From assembly GCA_016110215.1 (NCBI GenBank), contig JADWQD010000010.1, positions 1,736,001-1,800,000 on the forward strand: a DNA stretch of 64,000 nt, read 5' to 3'. The position numbers were made by a program, and so were the translations under genes. Under the pieces are notes generated by a model, which saw nothing but the letters and a program-made list of their open reading frames with translations, had not been told where the DNA came from and made no database searches. Position 1 is the first letter of the stretch, and every line of letters starts with the position of its first letter. Below, one piece after another: positions 11,282 through 19,489 of the stretch. The DNA is from Capronia americana. Its lineage: Eukaryota; Ascomycota; Eurotiomycetes; Chaetothyriales; Herpotrichiellaceae.

Positions 11282-12205
11282 TCATGGAACTAGAACAGCG
11301 CGCCCACGCACCTTCCCAGCGGACAAGTCGTCGAGCGCCCTCTGGAACTCGTCCAACTTATACACCGACGTGTGCAGGACGACCTTCCCCTGGGCGGCCA
11401 ACACCATCAACTCCGCCAAATCGTTGTATGACCCAACCAGGTTCCCGATGAAGTTGATCTCCGTGGATATGATATCGATCGTCGGCACGTTGATGTTCTC
11501 TCCGTATCCGACGACGTAATAGTTGCCCGCCCTGCGAAGCAATCGGACACCCCTGGCGGTCGAGCCCCCTTCGGCCACGAAATCAATTACGGCCTCGGCG
11601 CCCTTGCCCGCCGTCAACCTGAGCACCTCTTCCACAACGGCGTCGTGACCATCACCATCACCTTCACCGTCGCGAGCCAACACCACATGATCGGCACCCA
11701 GCTCCCTCGCCAGGCCCAACGCGCCGTCGTTCCGATCCACGACAATCACCGTCGCGGCACTGATGGCCTTCATGACCTGCACGCCGATGTGGCCCAGCCC
11801 GCCCGCGCCGATCATCACGACAAAATTGCCCGGCCGGAGCAGCCTCGCGGCCTTGGCGCACGCGTGATACGCCGTGAGCCCCGCGTCCGCCAGCGCGGCC
11901 ACGTCGACGGGCTCGAGCCTGTCGTCCAGCTTGATGACGCTGCGCGCCCCGGTCTTGAGGTACTCGGCGTAGCCGCCGTCCGTGTCGATGCCAGGGAAGG
12001 AACTGGCCTCGCAGTGCACGTCGTCGCCGGCGCGACAGGCGCGGCACAGCCCGCACGTCACCAGCGGGTGGAGGATGACCTTGTCGCCCGCCTTCAGCCC
12101 CGTGACGGCGTTGCCCACCGCGTGCACCCAGCCCGCGTTCTCGTGCCCGATCGTGTACGGCAGCTTGACGTTCGATTTGGCCGCCCACTGGCCTTCCAGG
12201 ATGTG

Positions 12206-12210
12206 GATGT
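12206..12210. repeat. target-site duplication, left copy (GATGT)
   Basis: This 5-bp direct repeat immediately precedes the left LTR. It matches the 5 bp immediately after the right LTR and lies inside the ADH coding sequence. Confidence 0.93.
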
Positions 12211-12365
12211 AGTTGGAACTGACAGCTAACTTAGTTGTATTCAGGTATGAAAGTATGTACAAGTGTGAAAGGGCTGTTTATGCCCTGTGAACGCGGTAAG
12301 CGCGCACAACCAACTGCCTATGCTGCCAAGGGGCAGCAGAGTGTCACGTGACAGAGAATTCAACT
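12211..12365 (-). repeat. 3' LTR (155 bp)
   Basis: It reads AGTTGGAACTG ... GAATTCAACT on the plus strand, with short inverted ends (AGTTG/CAACT). It contains the perfect palindrome TGTCACGTGACA at 12342-12353 and a perfect 7-bp-stem hairpin TGCTGCC-AAGG-GGCAGCA at 12321-12338. Confidence 0.95.
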
Positions 12366-12373
12366 CTCCCCCT
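12366..12373 (-). other. polypurine tract next to the 3' LTR
   Basis: AGGGGGAG on the coding strand directly abuts the LTR, the position where plus-strand priming of reverse transcription takes place. The same 8-mer recurs at 12451-12458, 12478-12485 and 12502-12509. Confidence 0.8.
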
Positions 12374-12450
12374 GTGCCACGGTCTCGAAGAGGCCGTGGC
12401 ACTCGGAAGCTCTGGAGCGTGATGTAGGCAGAGAAGAAAAAAAATGGCGC

Positions 12451-12509
12451 CTCCCCCTGAGTAAGAGGAGATGAGTCCTCCCCCTGAATAAGAAATGAAT
12501 CCTCCCCCT
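12451..12509 (-). repeat. three extra copies of the polypurine-tract motif
   Basis: AGGGGGAG occurs three times here, spaced 24-27 bp, each within TCAGGGGGAGG. With the LTR-proximal copy there are four, all between the RNase H stop and the 3' LTR. Confidence 0.85.
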
Positions 12510-12512
12510 GAA

Positions 12513-13075
12513 CTAGCTGACTCCCATTCTTTCGCGGAGATCTTGGTGCATACATGCACCCAGAGGTTTCGTTAAGATGTCTGCCAGGTTGTCCTTTGTG
12601 TCGACCCGAATAGTGTTGATCTGTTTCTTTTCCACAGCTTCCCGGGTGTAGTGGTATCTGACGTCGATGTGCTTCGATCTTGCGTGGAACTCGGGGTTGC
12701 GACTCAGTCTGAGAGCCTGATTGTTGTCGATGTATAGCGGAATTGTGCCAACAGCGACGCCTATCAAGCCGAGATCATTGATAAAGTTCCGAATCCAAAC
12801 CGCATCTCGAGCGGCTTCAGCTGCAGCGAAGTATTCTGCGTCCATTGTCGACTGAGCAACAGTGGTCTGTCTCTTTGATGACCAGGAGATTGGAGCCCCC
12901 GACAGTGTGAAAACATATCCTGTTGTGGATCTTCTTGTGTCCTCGCAGTTGGCGAAGTCGCTATCGACGTAGCCAGTGATATTTAGAAGTTCGGGGTCAC
13001 CTCCACAACCTTATAGGAGAGTCCCATCTTTCGCGTGCCTGCCACATATGCAAAGATATGGTGTACTTTTTTTCA
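12513..13075 (-). pseudogene. copia RNase H remnant (RT-RH junction to end of pol)
   Basis: After the deletion junction a second frame reads HHIFAYVAGTRKMGLSY, the conserved stretch just before RNase H. One base is then missing at about 13009 (AAGGTTGTGG, where AAGGGTTGTGG would keep frame). After it comes a complete RNase H: GDPELLNITGYVDSDFANC, RRSTTGYVFTLSGAPISW, STMDAEYFAAAEAARD, IDNNQALRLS, SKHIDVRYHYTREA and NLADILTKPL. The segment cannot be translated with the upstream gag-integrase frame, so it is dead in this copy. Confidence 0.88.
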
Positions 13076-15498
13076 CGCTTTCTGAGTGCCCTCGCTGGAG
13101 ACCTATTCTTGAGCCAAACGGCATGGTCGACGGCCTCTGGCCACAGCTTTTCTGGAATTTCGGAAGTTCTGAGGAGCTCCGCACTCTTGTCCTTAATGAT
13201 TTGAGTGATCCTTCGAGTAATGGAAACCTCCTGAATCATCGGAGCGGCTTTTTCTCGCATGATCCTATTGACTCTCTCTGCGACGCCGTTTTGGTAGTGT
13301 TCGTACGGTGCTGTGTCTTCCATATGAATACCTTGCTTCTCGATCCATCTGCCGATGGGACCTCGGCTGAATTCTCCGTCTAGACGATATTCTCTAGTAG
13401 TGAAGCCGTGGGTTCGCTGGATCCGCTTGTGTAGTCTCTTGAAGACCGCTCCCAGCATACGCTTTCTCTTAACCCGAGCGGCCCATGTAAAGCGAGTAGC
13501 GTCGTCCGTGATGAATAGGAACCATCTGGTTCCATCCCATCCATCGATTGGATACGGGCCCCACGTATCCATATGTAGAAGTCGTCCTGGCTCAGTTGCC
13601 TGACGTTTTGCCGGGTCTCGAGGGATGTTGACAGTGCCTCTTGTGATTGCACAGACAGGACACACAGTGCGGACTTTGGCTCGAATCTGTTCGTCGGTGA
13701 GATCCATGCCCGTGCTAGATTTGAGAAGTTTTCGCATATTGTCCCATCCAAGATGGCCTAAACGCCTATGCCACATCATGACTGGATCATTAAAGTCGAC
13801 AACGGCAGCAACCGGGTCCTGCGGTTGTCCATCGATAGGTTCAACCTGAGCGTGATATAGGTTGTCTATCAGTTTAGCCTCTCCAATGGCCTTGTCTGCA
13901 TATGTGAGAATCATGCCGGTGTCGTCGGCTTCCTGTTTGGTTACTTGTCGGCTTTGAATCAGTTTCGAGAGAGACATGAGGTTGCATCTTGCGTTAGGGG
14001 CGTATGCGACTTGATTTAGCGTCACCAGACTGCGTTTGCCATTTCGTGTGAGGAGGTTGAGTGTCACAGAGCCTCCCCCCAAGATTTCGAGGGTGGATGA
14101 TCCATCCGCTGTACCCACATTCAGGGTGAGAGGACGGAAGGTGGTAAACCATTTTCTGTCATTGATAATGTGCATATTGCAGCCTGAGTCTATCAACCAC
14201 GTATCAGGAGAGCTAAATGCTCCAACGGCCAGCGCATAGACTGCGTTTCGGCTAGTTTGGCGATGCTCCTCCCTCGCGCCTGTGCCACCGGTATCATATG
14301 TACCTCCAACATTCGACGTGTCCTGACCATGTTGTCTACTCGTCCTTGAGAGCTGGACGCAACAGTCAGTGGAGTTGGCATTGTCGAATGAAGGGGTTTG
14401 AGTACCTGCTTGGTCGGCTTGGGCGAGGGCGTGGTTGAAGTTCTCAACGTCGGTAGTCAAGAGTCCGGAGAAACCCTTGGGTTCTTTCTTGACGGGAACG
14501 AACTTGTCTTTGAGGGATTTGGGGACGAGCTCGGGGTGGAGAGACCAGCACTTATCGGCGAGATGGCGATTCTTGCCGCAGTGAGTGCATGCCAAGTCGT
14601 CCTTGTTTGTATTGTCGGTGGTGTTGTTTCCATTGGTGCGATTCGGCTTAGTGGTCTTGGCACTGTCGGAGTCATTCGACTTCCCGTTCTTTTGACCTTT
14701 GCCCTTCTCTCGTTCTTTCTTTTCGTCTTTCCACGCCTTCACCTTGACTTCCTCAGCGAGAAGAGCTTTGTACAAGAACTTGATGTCGTGAGTGTCTATG
14801 TTGCGCTTGAGATTGTCGAACTCATAGTGATTGATGAAGCTTCGGTAGGAGGGTGGAAGGCCAGCAAGGAGGTTCGCGGTCATCTCATCATCACCATAGG
14901 CTTTGTATCCAGCTCGCTTGAGGTCGGCTTTGAATTGGCGGTGCTGATTGAAGTAGGCTGCCATGTTTTCGAAGTTCTCCAACTTGAGGGTGTTCACCTT
15001 AGTGAGAATTTCTTTGCGGACAAAGGCTTCGTTGACTTTGTAGGTGGATTTGATGTACTGAAAGGCCTTAACAGGATCTTGAGGGTCTTCCAGCTCTTCT
15101 TCGAGTTCAGTGGCAATTGTCTCTGTGATCCACTTTCCCAACAAGGTACGTGCCTTGAGAACCTTATGTTTGTTTTCTTTGTATTCCTCCATGTCGATCT
15201 TGTATTCTGCAAAGGCATCTTTGGAGATATCGTTGTCGGAGAGGGCAGTTGACGCGTCTTCACCTGAGGGAAATGCGCCAGCGGCGGCTTTCTTTGCTCT
15301 CGAACGGGTCATCGGGCCTGACTTGAAGTAGTCAGCTTTGACGGGTTTCTTGGCGATGACATCCTCTTCTTCATTGAGGATTTCGAAGACGCCGGCACCT
15401 CTGGCCGCGCGTTCGAAGTTTCTAAGCCAGGGCATGATGTTGGTTTGTCCTTCCAGTAGTTGTCCTGACTTGGGGTTCTCCATTATGGAGTCCGCCAT
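12997..15498 (-). CDS. Gag-protease-integrase polyprotein of the copia element (3'-truncated)
   Basis: 833 codons are open from an ATG at 15498. The order is a Gag region (about residues 1-300), zinc knuckle CTHCGKNRHLADKC, protease WLIDSGCNMHI, the integrase HHCC module (HRRLGH ... CPVC) and an integrase core with HMDTWGPYP, FITDDATRFTW, YRLDGEFSRG and YQNGVAERVNR (D,D,E). The frame ends shortly after ALRKREKK, where intact elements would read on into RT. The last 20 or so residues are junction nonsense. Gag, protease and integrase show no internal stops, so particles and integrase could still be made, but not reverse transcriptase. Confidence 0.92.
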   Translation of the reverse strand: MADSIMENPKSGQLLEGQTNIMPWLRNFERAARGAGVFEILNEEEDVIAKKPVKADYFKSGPMTRSRAKKAAAGAFPSGEDASTALSDNDISKDAFAEYKIDMEEYKENKHKVLKARTLLGKWITETIATELEEELEDPQDPVKAFQYIKSTYKVNEAFVRKEILTKVNTLKLENFENMAAYFNQHRQFKADLKRAGYKAYGDDEMTANLLAGLPPSYRSFINHYEFDNLKRNIDTHDIKFLYKALLAEEVKVKAWKDEKKEREKGKGQKNGKSNDSDSAKTTKPNRTNGNNTTDNTNKDDLACTHCGKNRHLADKCWSLHPELVPKSLKDKFVPVKKEPKGFSGLLTTDVENFNHALAQADQAGTQTPSFDNANSTDCCVQLSRTSRQHGQDTSNVGGTYDTGGTGAREEHRQTSRNAVYALAVGAFSSPDTWLIDSGCNMHIINDRKWFTTFRPLTLNVGTADGSSTLEILGGGSVTLNLLTRNGKRSLVTLNQVAYAPNARCNLMSLSKLIQSRQVTKQEADDTGMILTYADKAIGEAKLIDNLYHAQVEPIDGQPQDPVAAVVDFNDPVMMWHRRLGHLGWDNMRKLLKSSTGMDLTDEQIRAKVRTVCPVCAITRGTVNIPRDPAKRQATEPGRLLHMDTWGPYPIDGWDGTRWFLFITDDATRFTWAARVKRKRMLGAVFKRLHKRIQRTHGFTTREYRLDGEFSRGPIGRWIEKQGIHMEDTAPYEHYQNGVAERVNRIMREKAAPMIQEVSITRRITQIIKDKSAELLRTSEIPEKLWPEAVDHAVWLKNRSPARALRKREKKYTISLHMWQARERWDSPIRLWR

Positions 15499-15550
15499 CC
15501 TGGCGAAGGTAGGGGTCTGGGATAGCTATCAGGCCACTTTGATCAAAGAG

Positions 15551-15561
15551 TGCTCATAACC
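15551..15561 (-). other. primer binding site (half-tRNA iMet type)
   Basis: GGTTATGAGCA follows the 5' LTR directly on the coding strand. It is complementary to the anticodon stem-loop of initiator tRNA-Met (GCUCAUAACC), the internal-tRNA-fragment priming known from copia-like elements. Confidence 0.8.
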
Positions 15562-15716
15562 AGTTGGAACTGACAGCTAACTTAGTTGTATTCAGGTATG
15601 AAAGTATGTACAAGTGTGAAAGGGCTGTTTATGCCCTGTGAACGCGGTAAGCGCGCACAACCAACTGCCTATGCTGCCAAGGGGCAGCAGAGTGTCACGT
15701 GACAGAGAATTCAACT
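15562..15716 (-). repeat. 5' LTR (155 bp)
   Basis: By eye it is the same sequence as the left copy over its full length, including the CACGTG palindrome at 15693-15704. It should carry the element's promoter. Confidence 0.95.
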
Positions 15717-15721
15717 GATGT
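15717..15721. repeat. target-site duplication, right copy (GATGT)
   Basis: This is the second copy of the 5-bp duplication. It restores the ADH codons Asp42-Ile43 when joined to the left part. Confidence 0.93.
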
Positions 15722-15845
15722 CGGTGCGACACACGCCTGCAGCGCCGATCCTGACAATCACGTCCAGCGGGCTGGTGATTTCGGGTTCGGGAGCCTCCTG
15801 GAGTTGGAGCGGTTGGTGGTAGTCGACTACGCGGACGACCTTCAT

Positions 15846-16850
15846 GGTGTGGAGGTGTGCAGTAGGATATATAAGTATGCTTGATGTGCTCCTACACTTT
15901 CCTATATATGTGTTCGTAATGCGTTAGTCAGTACCTCGTACGCTACCCTCGATGCCTCGCCTTGCTAGAATCCCCAGGTATGTTACCTAGGCAGTAGGCA
16001 GTAGATAGTAGATCGTAGGTCCAGACTTCCTCGAGAACAATCGGACGCTTACCTTACAGTACTATACTCGGTATTCCAAGGGTCCTCCGTACTTTACCTT
16101 AAGACGGAGGGGCTAGCTATATAGCTAGGACAGGTTCAATTACCCCGTCTTGCGAAAATGGAAACAATGTCAAAGTTCTCCCGGTTCTGGAGACTCAATG
16201 ACAGAATGCGCGACGTTTGCTTTGCAGAGACAAACCATGGATTGATAGAGTGCGGTAATGCTGTAGTATGCGCGGGTGTATGCAGAGAAAGCCGTCTATC
16301 TCCTCATCCCACCTCCTCCTCATCATCTACATATCGCGCACCTGCCTTGCCATGTCACACTCCATGCACAGCACGTCTGTACGTAGTAGTACGCGTCCAC
16401 TTCAAGGGCAGGGCGGGGGAGGCAGATCAAGCGTGCCCGAGAATGGAATCTGGAATACGGATCGAATCGTCTTGACGTTCGACGGGGCCAATGAGTGACT
16501 CGTACGAGGAAAGATTCCTACTCCACTCCACCATACCACTCCACCATACCATGTTGTTTCGCGGGGAAATGATGCCGGGATACCCATTTCGACGGCGCAA
16601 CGGTTCTCGAACCTTGATGATGGAATGCGGGGAACAGGACGTGCGGGACGTACTCGTACCACTGTTACGTAGATCGTGGGGAGTGGATGGATGAATGGGT
16701 ATGGCTCCTCGTACAAGTTCTCGTGGAGGTGAACGATCAGCGTAGATGCCGTTGTTGCCGGTCTCTTTGGCCCTGATGAGGGACAAGGTCCAAGAGCATG
16801 CTCGCGTGTTATAGTAACGGACAATGCTTTGTACTGGTCCTTCCGATTAA
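15846..16850. other. intergenic: ADH promoter and 3' flank of the P450 gene
   Basis: There is no gene. Several short degenerate repeats occur, such as AGTAGGCAGTAGATAGTAGA near 15990 and CTCCACTCCACCATACCA near 16520, plus a TACTCGTAC motif at 16651-16659. Confidence 0.5.
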
Positions 16851-18847
16851 TTACAGCACAGTCATCTTGTAGTTGCCTGCCTCGTCCAACACGTGCTGTG
16901 CTTCTTCCCAGGCCCTTCTTAAGGTTTCTGCCCGTGCCTCACTTCGCACTTTGATATCACATCTGTGGCGGCGTTAGCAATTTGCTTGTTCTTCTTCTGG
17001 TCCCGCGCCCATGCTCATGCTCATGCTTACTTGAACGGAAGGGGCCGCGATGCAATCGACTGTGTGATCGCGTCGGGATCGACTTCAATCTCCCTGCCTT
17101 GCCCGTCCTTCGCTCTGGCGATCTGGAAAGCCCACAGGATCCGCGCCATGGTCAACATCATGGTGCTCTCGGCAACGTGGATCCCGGGACAGATCCGTCT
17201 CCCGGCCCCGAATGTCCAGTGGTCGCGTTCGTGGATGTCACTGGCAAGCGCTGCTTGACTCATTGACAGGTCCGGGTTTTGTCTCGATGGATCAAAGACT
17301 CGAGGATTGGGGAAGAGCGTCGGGTCATTGTTCGCGGACCAGGTCGAAAGCAGAATGGTCGCACCTTTGGGGATAATGTACCCGTCGATTTCGTCTTGCT
17401 CTCGTGCGGCATGAGGAACCGCTCCGGTTGTTGCTGTTGGCATCCCTGGTGGGGGATTAGCATGTCGAAGATATTTAAATGGGCAAGCGGAGTGAGTGGA
17501 GGGTCATACATCGCAACGTTTCTTTCATGACTTGACGAATGTACCGTAGTTTGTCCACATCGCTGGGGTCAGGCATGCGATCTGGACCCACGACTTCCTC
17601 TAGCTCGGTCTGCGCCTTCTTCTGACAGTCTGGATAGAGCATCATAGCCTGGAGGACTCAGTATTGGTAAGCGCAAATGTTGTGGGCAAATGTGACTGCG
17701 GATCGAGAAGAATGACCCCCGTACCTTGACGAAGGACACTAGCTGGTTGCTCTGCGTATCGGTGGCGGCTTCCATCGCAATTCCAGCAATATAGGCCGCA
17801 GCACGATCAGTCAAGATGGCGCCGTCCTGCTTCCCCTTCCAGGCTTCTTGGGCACGAACTATGTCGGCGGCGAAACCTGCACAGACGATGAGCATTGGTT
17901 GAGTTTCATCAGGGCCAAGTAGAACATACTTGGCAGGGCATTCTCATTGTTCATCACCTTGCGCGTGTCGTTCAAGAGCTGGTGGAATTGGATCTTCTCC
18001 CGGCGAAACACCTCCTTCGCATCACGGTACATTGGGTACATGAACGAGGGCAACCATTTCACAATCGGCCTCAGTTGGGGATACCAATCGAACAGCTGGC
18101 TCTTGTGCACCATGGTAAAGAACCCATGCGCGTTCTTGAGTAGTTCTTTCATCACCGGATTCTCCGGGTCGGTGACGCGAAACCCGTAAGCCATACTGGT
18201 GCCCGCGCTTAATGTCATCCTGGCGATCACCGTTTCGAAGGCTTCGGGATGATGGAGCAGATCGAAGCACAACTGTTTGGACTCCAAATCCTGGTAAGGT
18301 GCATACCGAGCTGCTTTGGTGCTGTTTAGGAAGCCATGGTATAGTTTCCGCTCAACTTTCCAGAGATCGTCGTAACCGCGCAGGATGATTCGAGAGTCTT
18401 CGAAGACGTCCTGCATGAAGAGCGAAGGGCGGTCCGCGTAGTTGCCGCTACGTTTGTCGATGAGACGCCTTATAACTGAGCCGCTCGCGAGGACGATGAC
18501 GGTCTGAGAGCCAAGTTTCAGGGAGAAGATGGGTCCGTCTTCTCGCGCCCGAATGTCAATACTGGGTCTTTATGGCATGGGGTTGGACGACATGTCCGGA
18601 CTCACATTCTCGCGCCCATTTGAGATGCTGTACATGGATGTCTTTCTTCGGCAATTGATGCAGATTCCCAATCAGCGGCAGAGTAGGCGGGCCTGGGGAT
18701 CGTCAGTCTGGGGTCAAAACGCGGCAGTGCGGACAGACCTGGTGGCAAGTTTCGACCTCGCCTTCCAATAGTCAAGATCCTCGCAAAGAGTACGCATGTT
18801 ATTGCTGTTGCGAGGACCAGCCCGACGTTCATTACGTGAACGGCCAT
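16851..18847 (-). CDS. cytochrome P450 monooxygenase
   Basis: Seven exons give 540 aa: 18739-18847, 18606-18692, 17930-18538, 17725-17876, 17510-17648, 17031-17445 and 16851-16962. All phases agree. An N-terminal anchor (MNVGLVLATAITCVLFARIL) precedes the proline hinge (NLPPGPPTLPLIGNLHQL). The I-helix has AGIAMEAATDTQS, K-helix ExxR is ETLR in QVMKETLRWMP, and the haem loop is FGAGRRICPG. The last intron (GTAAGC ... TGCTAAC ... CACAG) must be removed to reach the usual ending PFKCDIKVRSEARAE; without it the protein stops after PFK. The protein is ER-bound and needs a reductase partner. The layout resembles fungal secondary-metabolism or detoxification P450s, but substrate and CYP family cannot be set from sequence alone. 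Confidence 0.93.
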
Positions 18848-19489
18848 GTCCTATACTGGCTGAGTTTTAATGAGAGGCGATTGACAAGGGAAGCGAGCAT
18901 CGGGCCGGACATCTTCTTCATATAATGTAGATCCATCGCATAATTCTAAAATGGAGGAAGCTGAACACCTCTGACACAGACACTGCGCTCATTGTAGTAT
19001 TCAAGGACGAGTTCCCATAGGCGGCCTATATTCAAGGCTGATGTAAGGCGGCCGAGTGAGACTATTCGCGAATACGCGGCACTATTGTACTCGTACGGTA
19101 CGAGCGCCGATCGGAATCGAGCTGGGGATTCTATAGGCTGTATCCACGTCGAGATCGCCATCCAAGTAGGGCCTACCCTACCCCATTCGTTTGGATTTCA
19201 GGCTCTCACTCGTCTGTGTAGCTCTGCAGCAACTCACAGTAAGGTTGGACACAGTGAGATCTTAGCTTCATGGGCCGGACTTGGCGGAGGCTTGCCGCAA
19301 AGGCTCTCAATCAGGGAAATGGTGTCGAACGATGGTTCGTCCAGCGTCGCATCTGCGTGAGCCGCGGCCGCGTCTCTTGAAACGTCCCCAGAGTACCATA
19401 ATTGGGTCTCGAAATATATGGCTAGAAAATTCGGAGTCCTGTCTTCCTATCCCAACGTCATTAGAATGCTCTAATATACCCGTCGACCT
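18848..19489. other. intergenic: P450 promoter and 3' flank of the amylase gene
   Basis: No gene is visible. It contains TACTCGTACGGTACGAG at 19088-19104, an imperfect palindrome built from the recurrent motif. Confidence 0.5.

Larger units (their letters stand above)
12211..15716 (-). mobile_element. Ty1/copia-type LTR retrotransposon, RT-deleted, inserted in the ADH gene
   Basis: The element is 3,506 bp, bounded by two 155-bp direct repeats that I read as identical, and flanked by a GATGT duplication. It is transcribed on the minus strand. It has a primer site complementary to the initiator-tRNA-Met anticodon region, a gag-protease-integrase frame, a residual RNase H segment and a polypurine tract. 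The domain order PR-IN-(RT)-RH is copia-type. The reverse transcriptase between integrase and RNase H is missing, and the join lies at a run of seven T (A on the coding strand) near 13067-13075. The internal part is only 3,196 bp. Identical LTRs plus an intact duplication point to a recent insertion, so RT was probably supplied in trans by a relative. Confidence 0.95.
11282..15845 (-). pseudogene. zinc-dependent alcohol dehydrogenase split by an LTR retrotransposon
   Basis: The N-terminal 43 codons lie at 15717-15845 (start MKVVRVVDYHQPLQLQ, ending AAGVCRTDI). The other 307 codons lie at 11282-12205 (starting HILEGQWAAKS). Taking out the element and one copy of the GATGT duplication gives one uninterrupted 350-codon frame, the normal size for the family. 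Expected motifs are catalytic-zinc Cys39 in GVCRTD, TIGHENAG, the structural-zinc set CGLCRACRAGDDVHC, and the Rossmann loop IGAGGLGHIGVQ. The product would be an NAD(P)-dependent medium-chain dehydrogenase. As found, the insertion adds 3.5 kb with stops and separates the catalytic Cys39 from the rest, so this allele should be null. The downstream part has no introns and is visibly more GC-rich than neighbours. Its closest look-alikes are bacterial/archaeal NAD-ADHs, which suggests transfer but does not prove it. Confidence 0.9.

Noticed and set aside
11645..12229. 194-codon antisense frame and a 174-codon same-strand frame over the ADH
   Set aside because: Long shadow frames arise from the high GC content of the ADH. 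The ADH motifs fix the true frame.
14398..15252. 284-codon open frame antisense to the copia gag region
   Set aside because: It is a shadow of the strongly supported gag frame. Composition is Val/Leu-rich mirror sequence with no domain.
11645..15716. RIP-type mutation of the retrotransposon
   Set aside because: The long intact gag-integrase frame and identical LTRs show no C-to-T style decay by eye.
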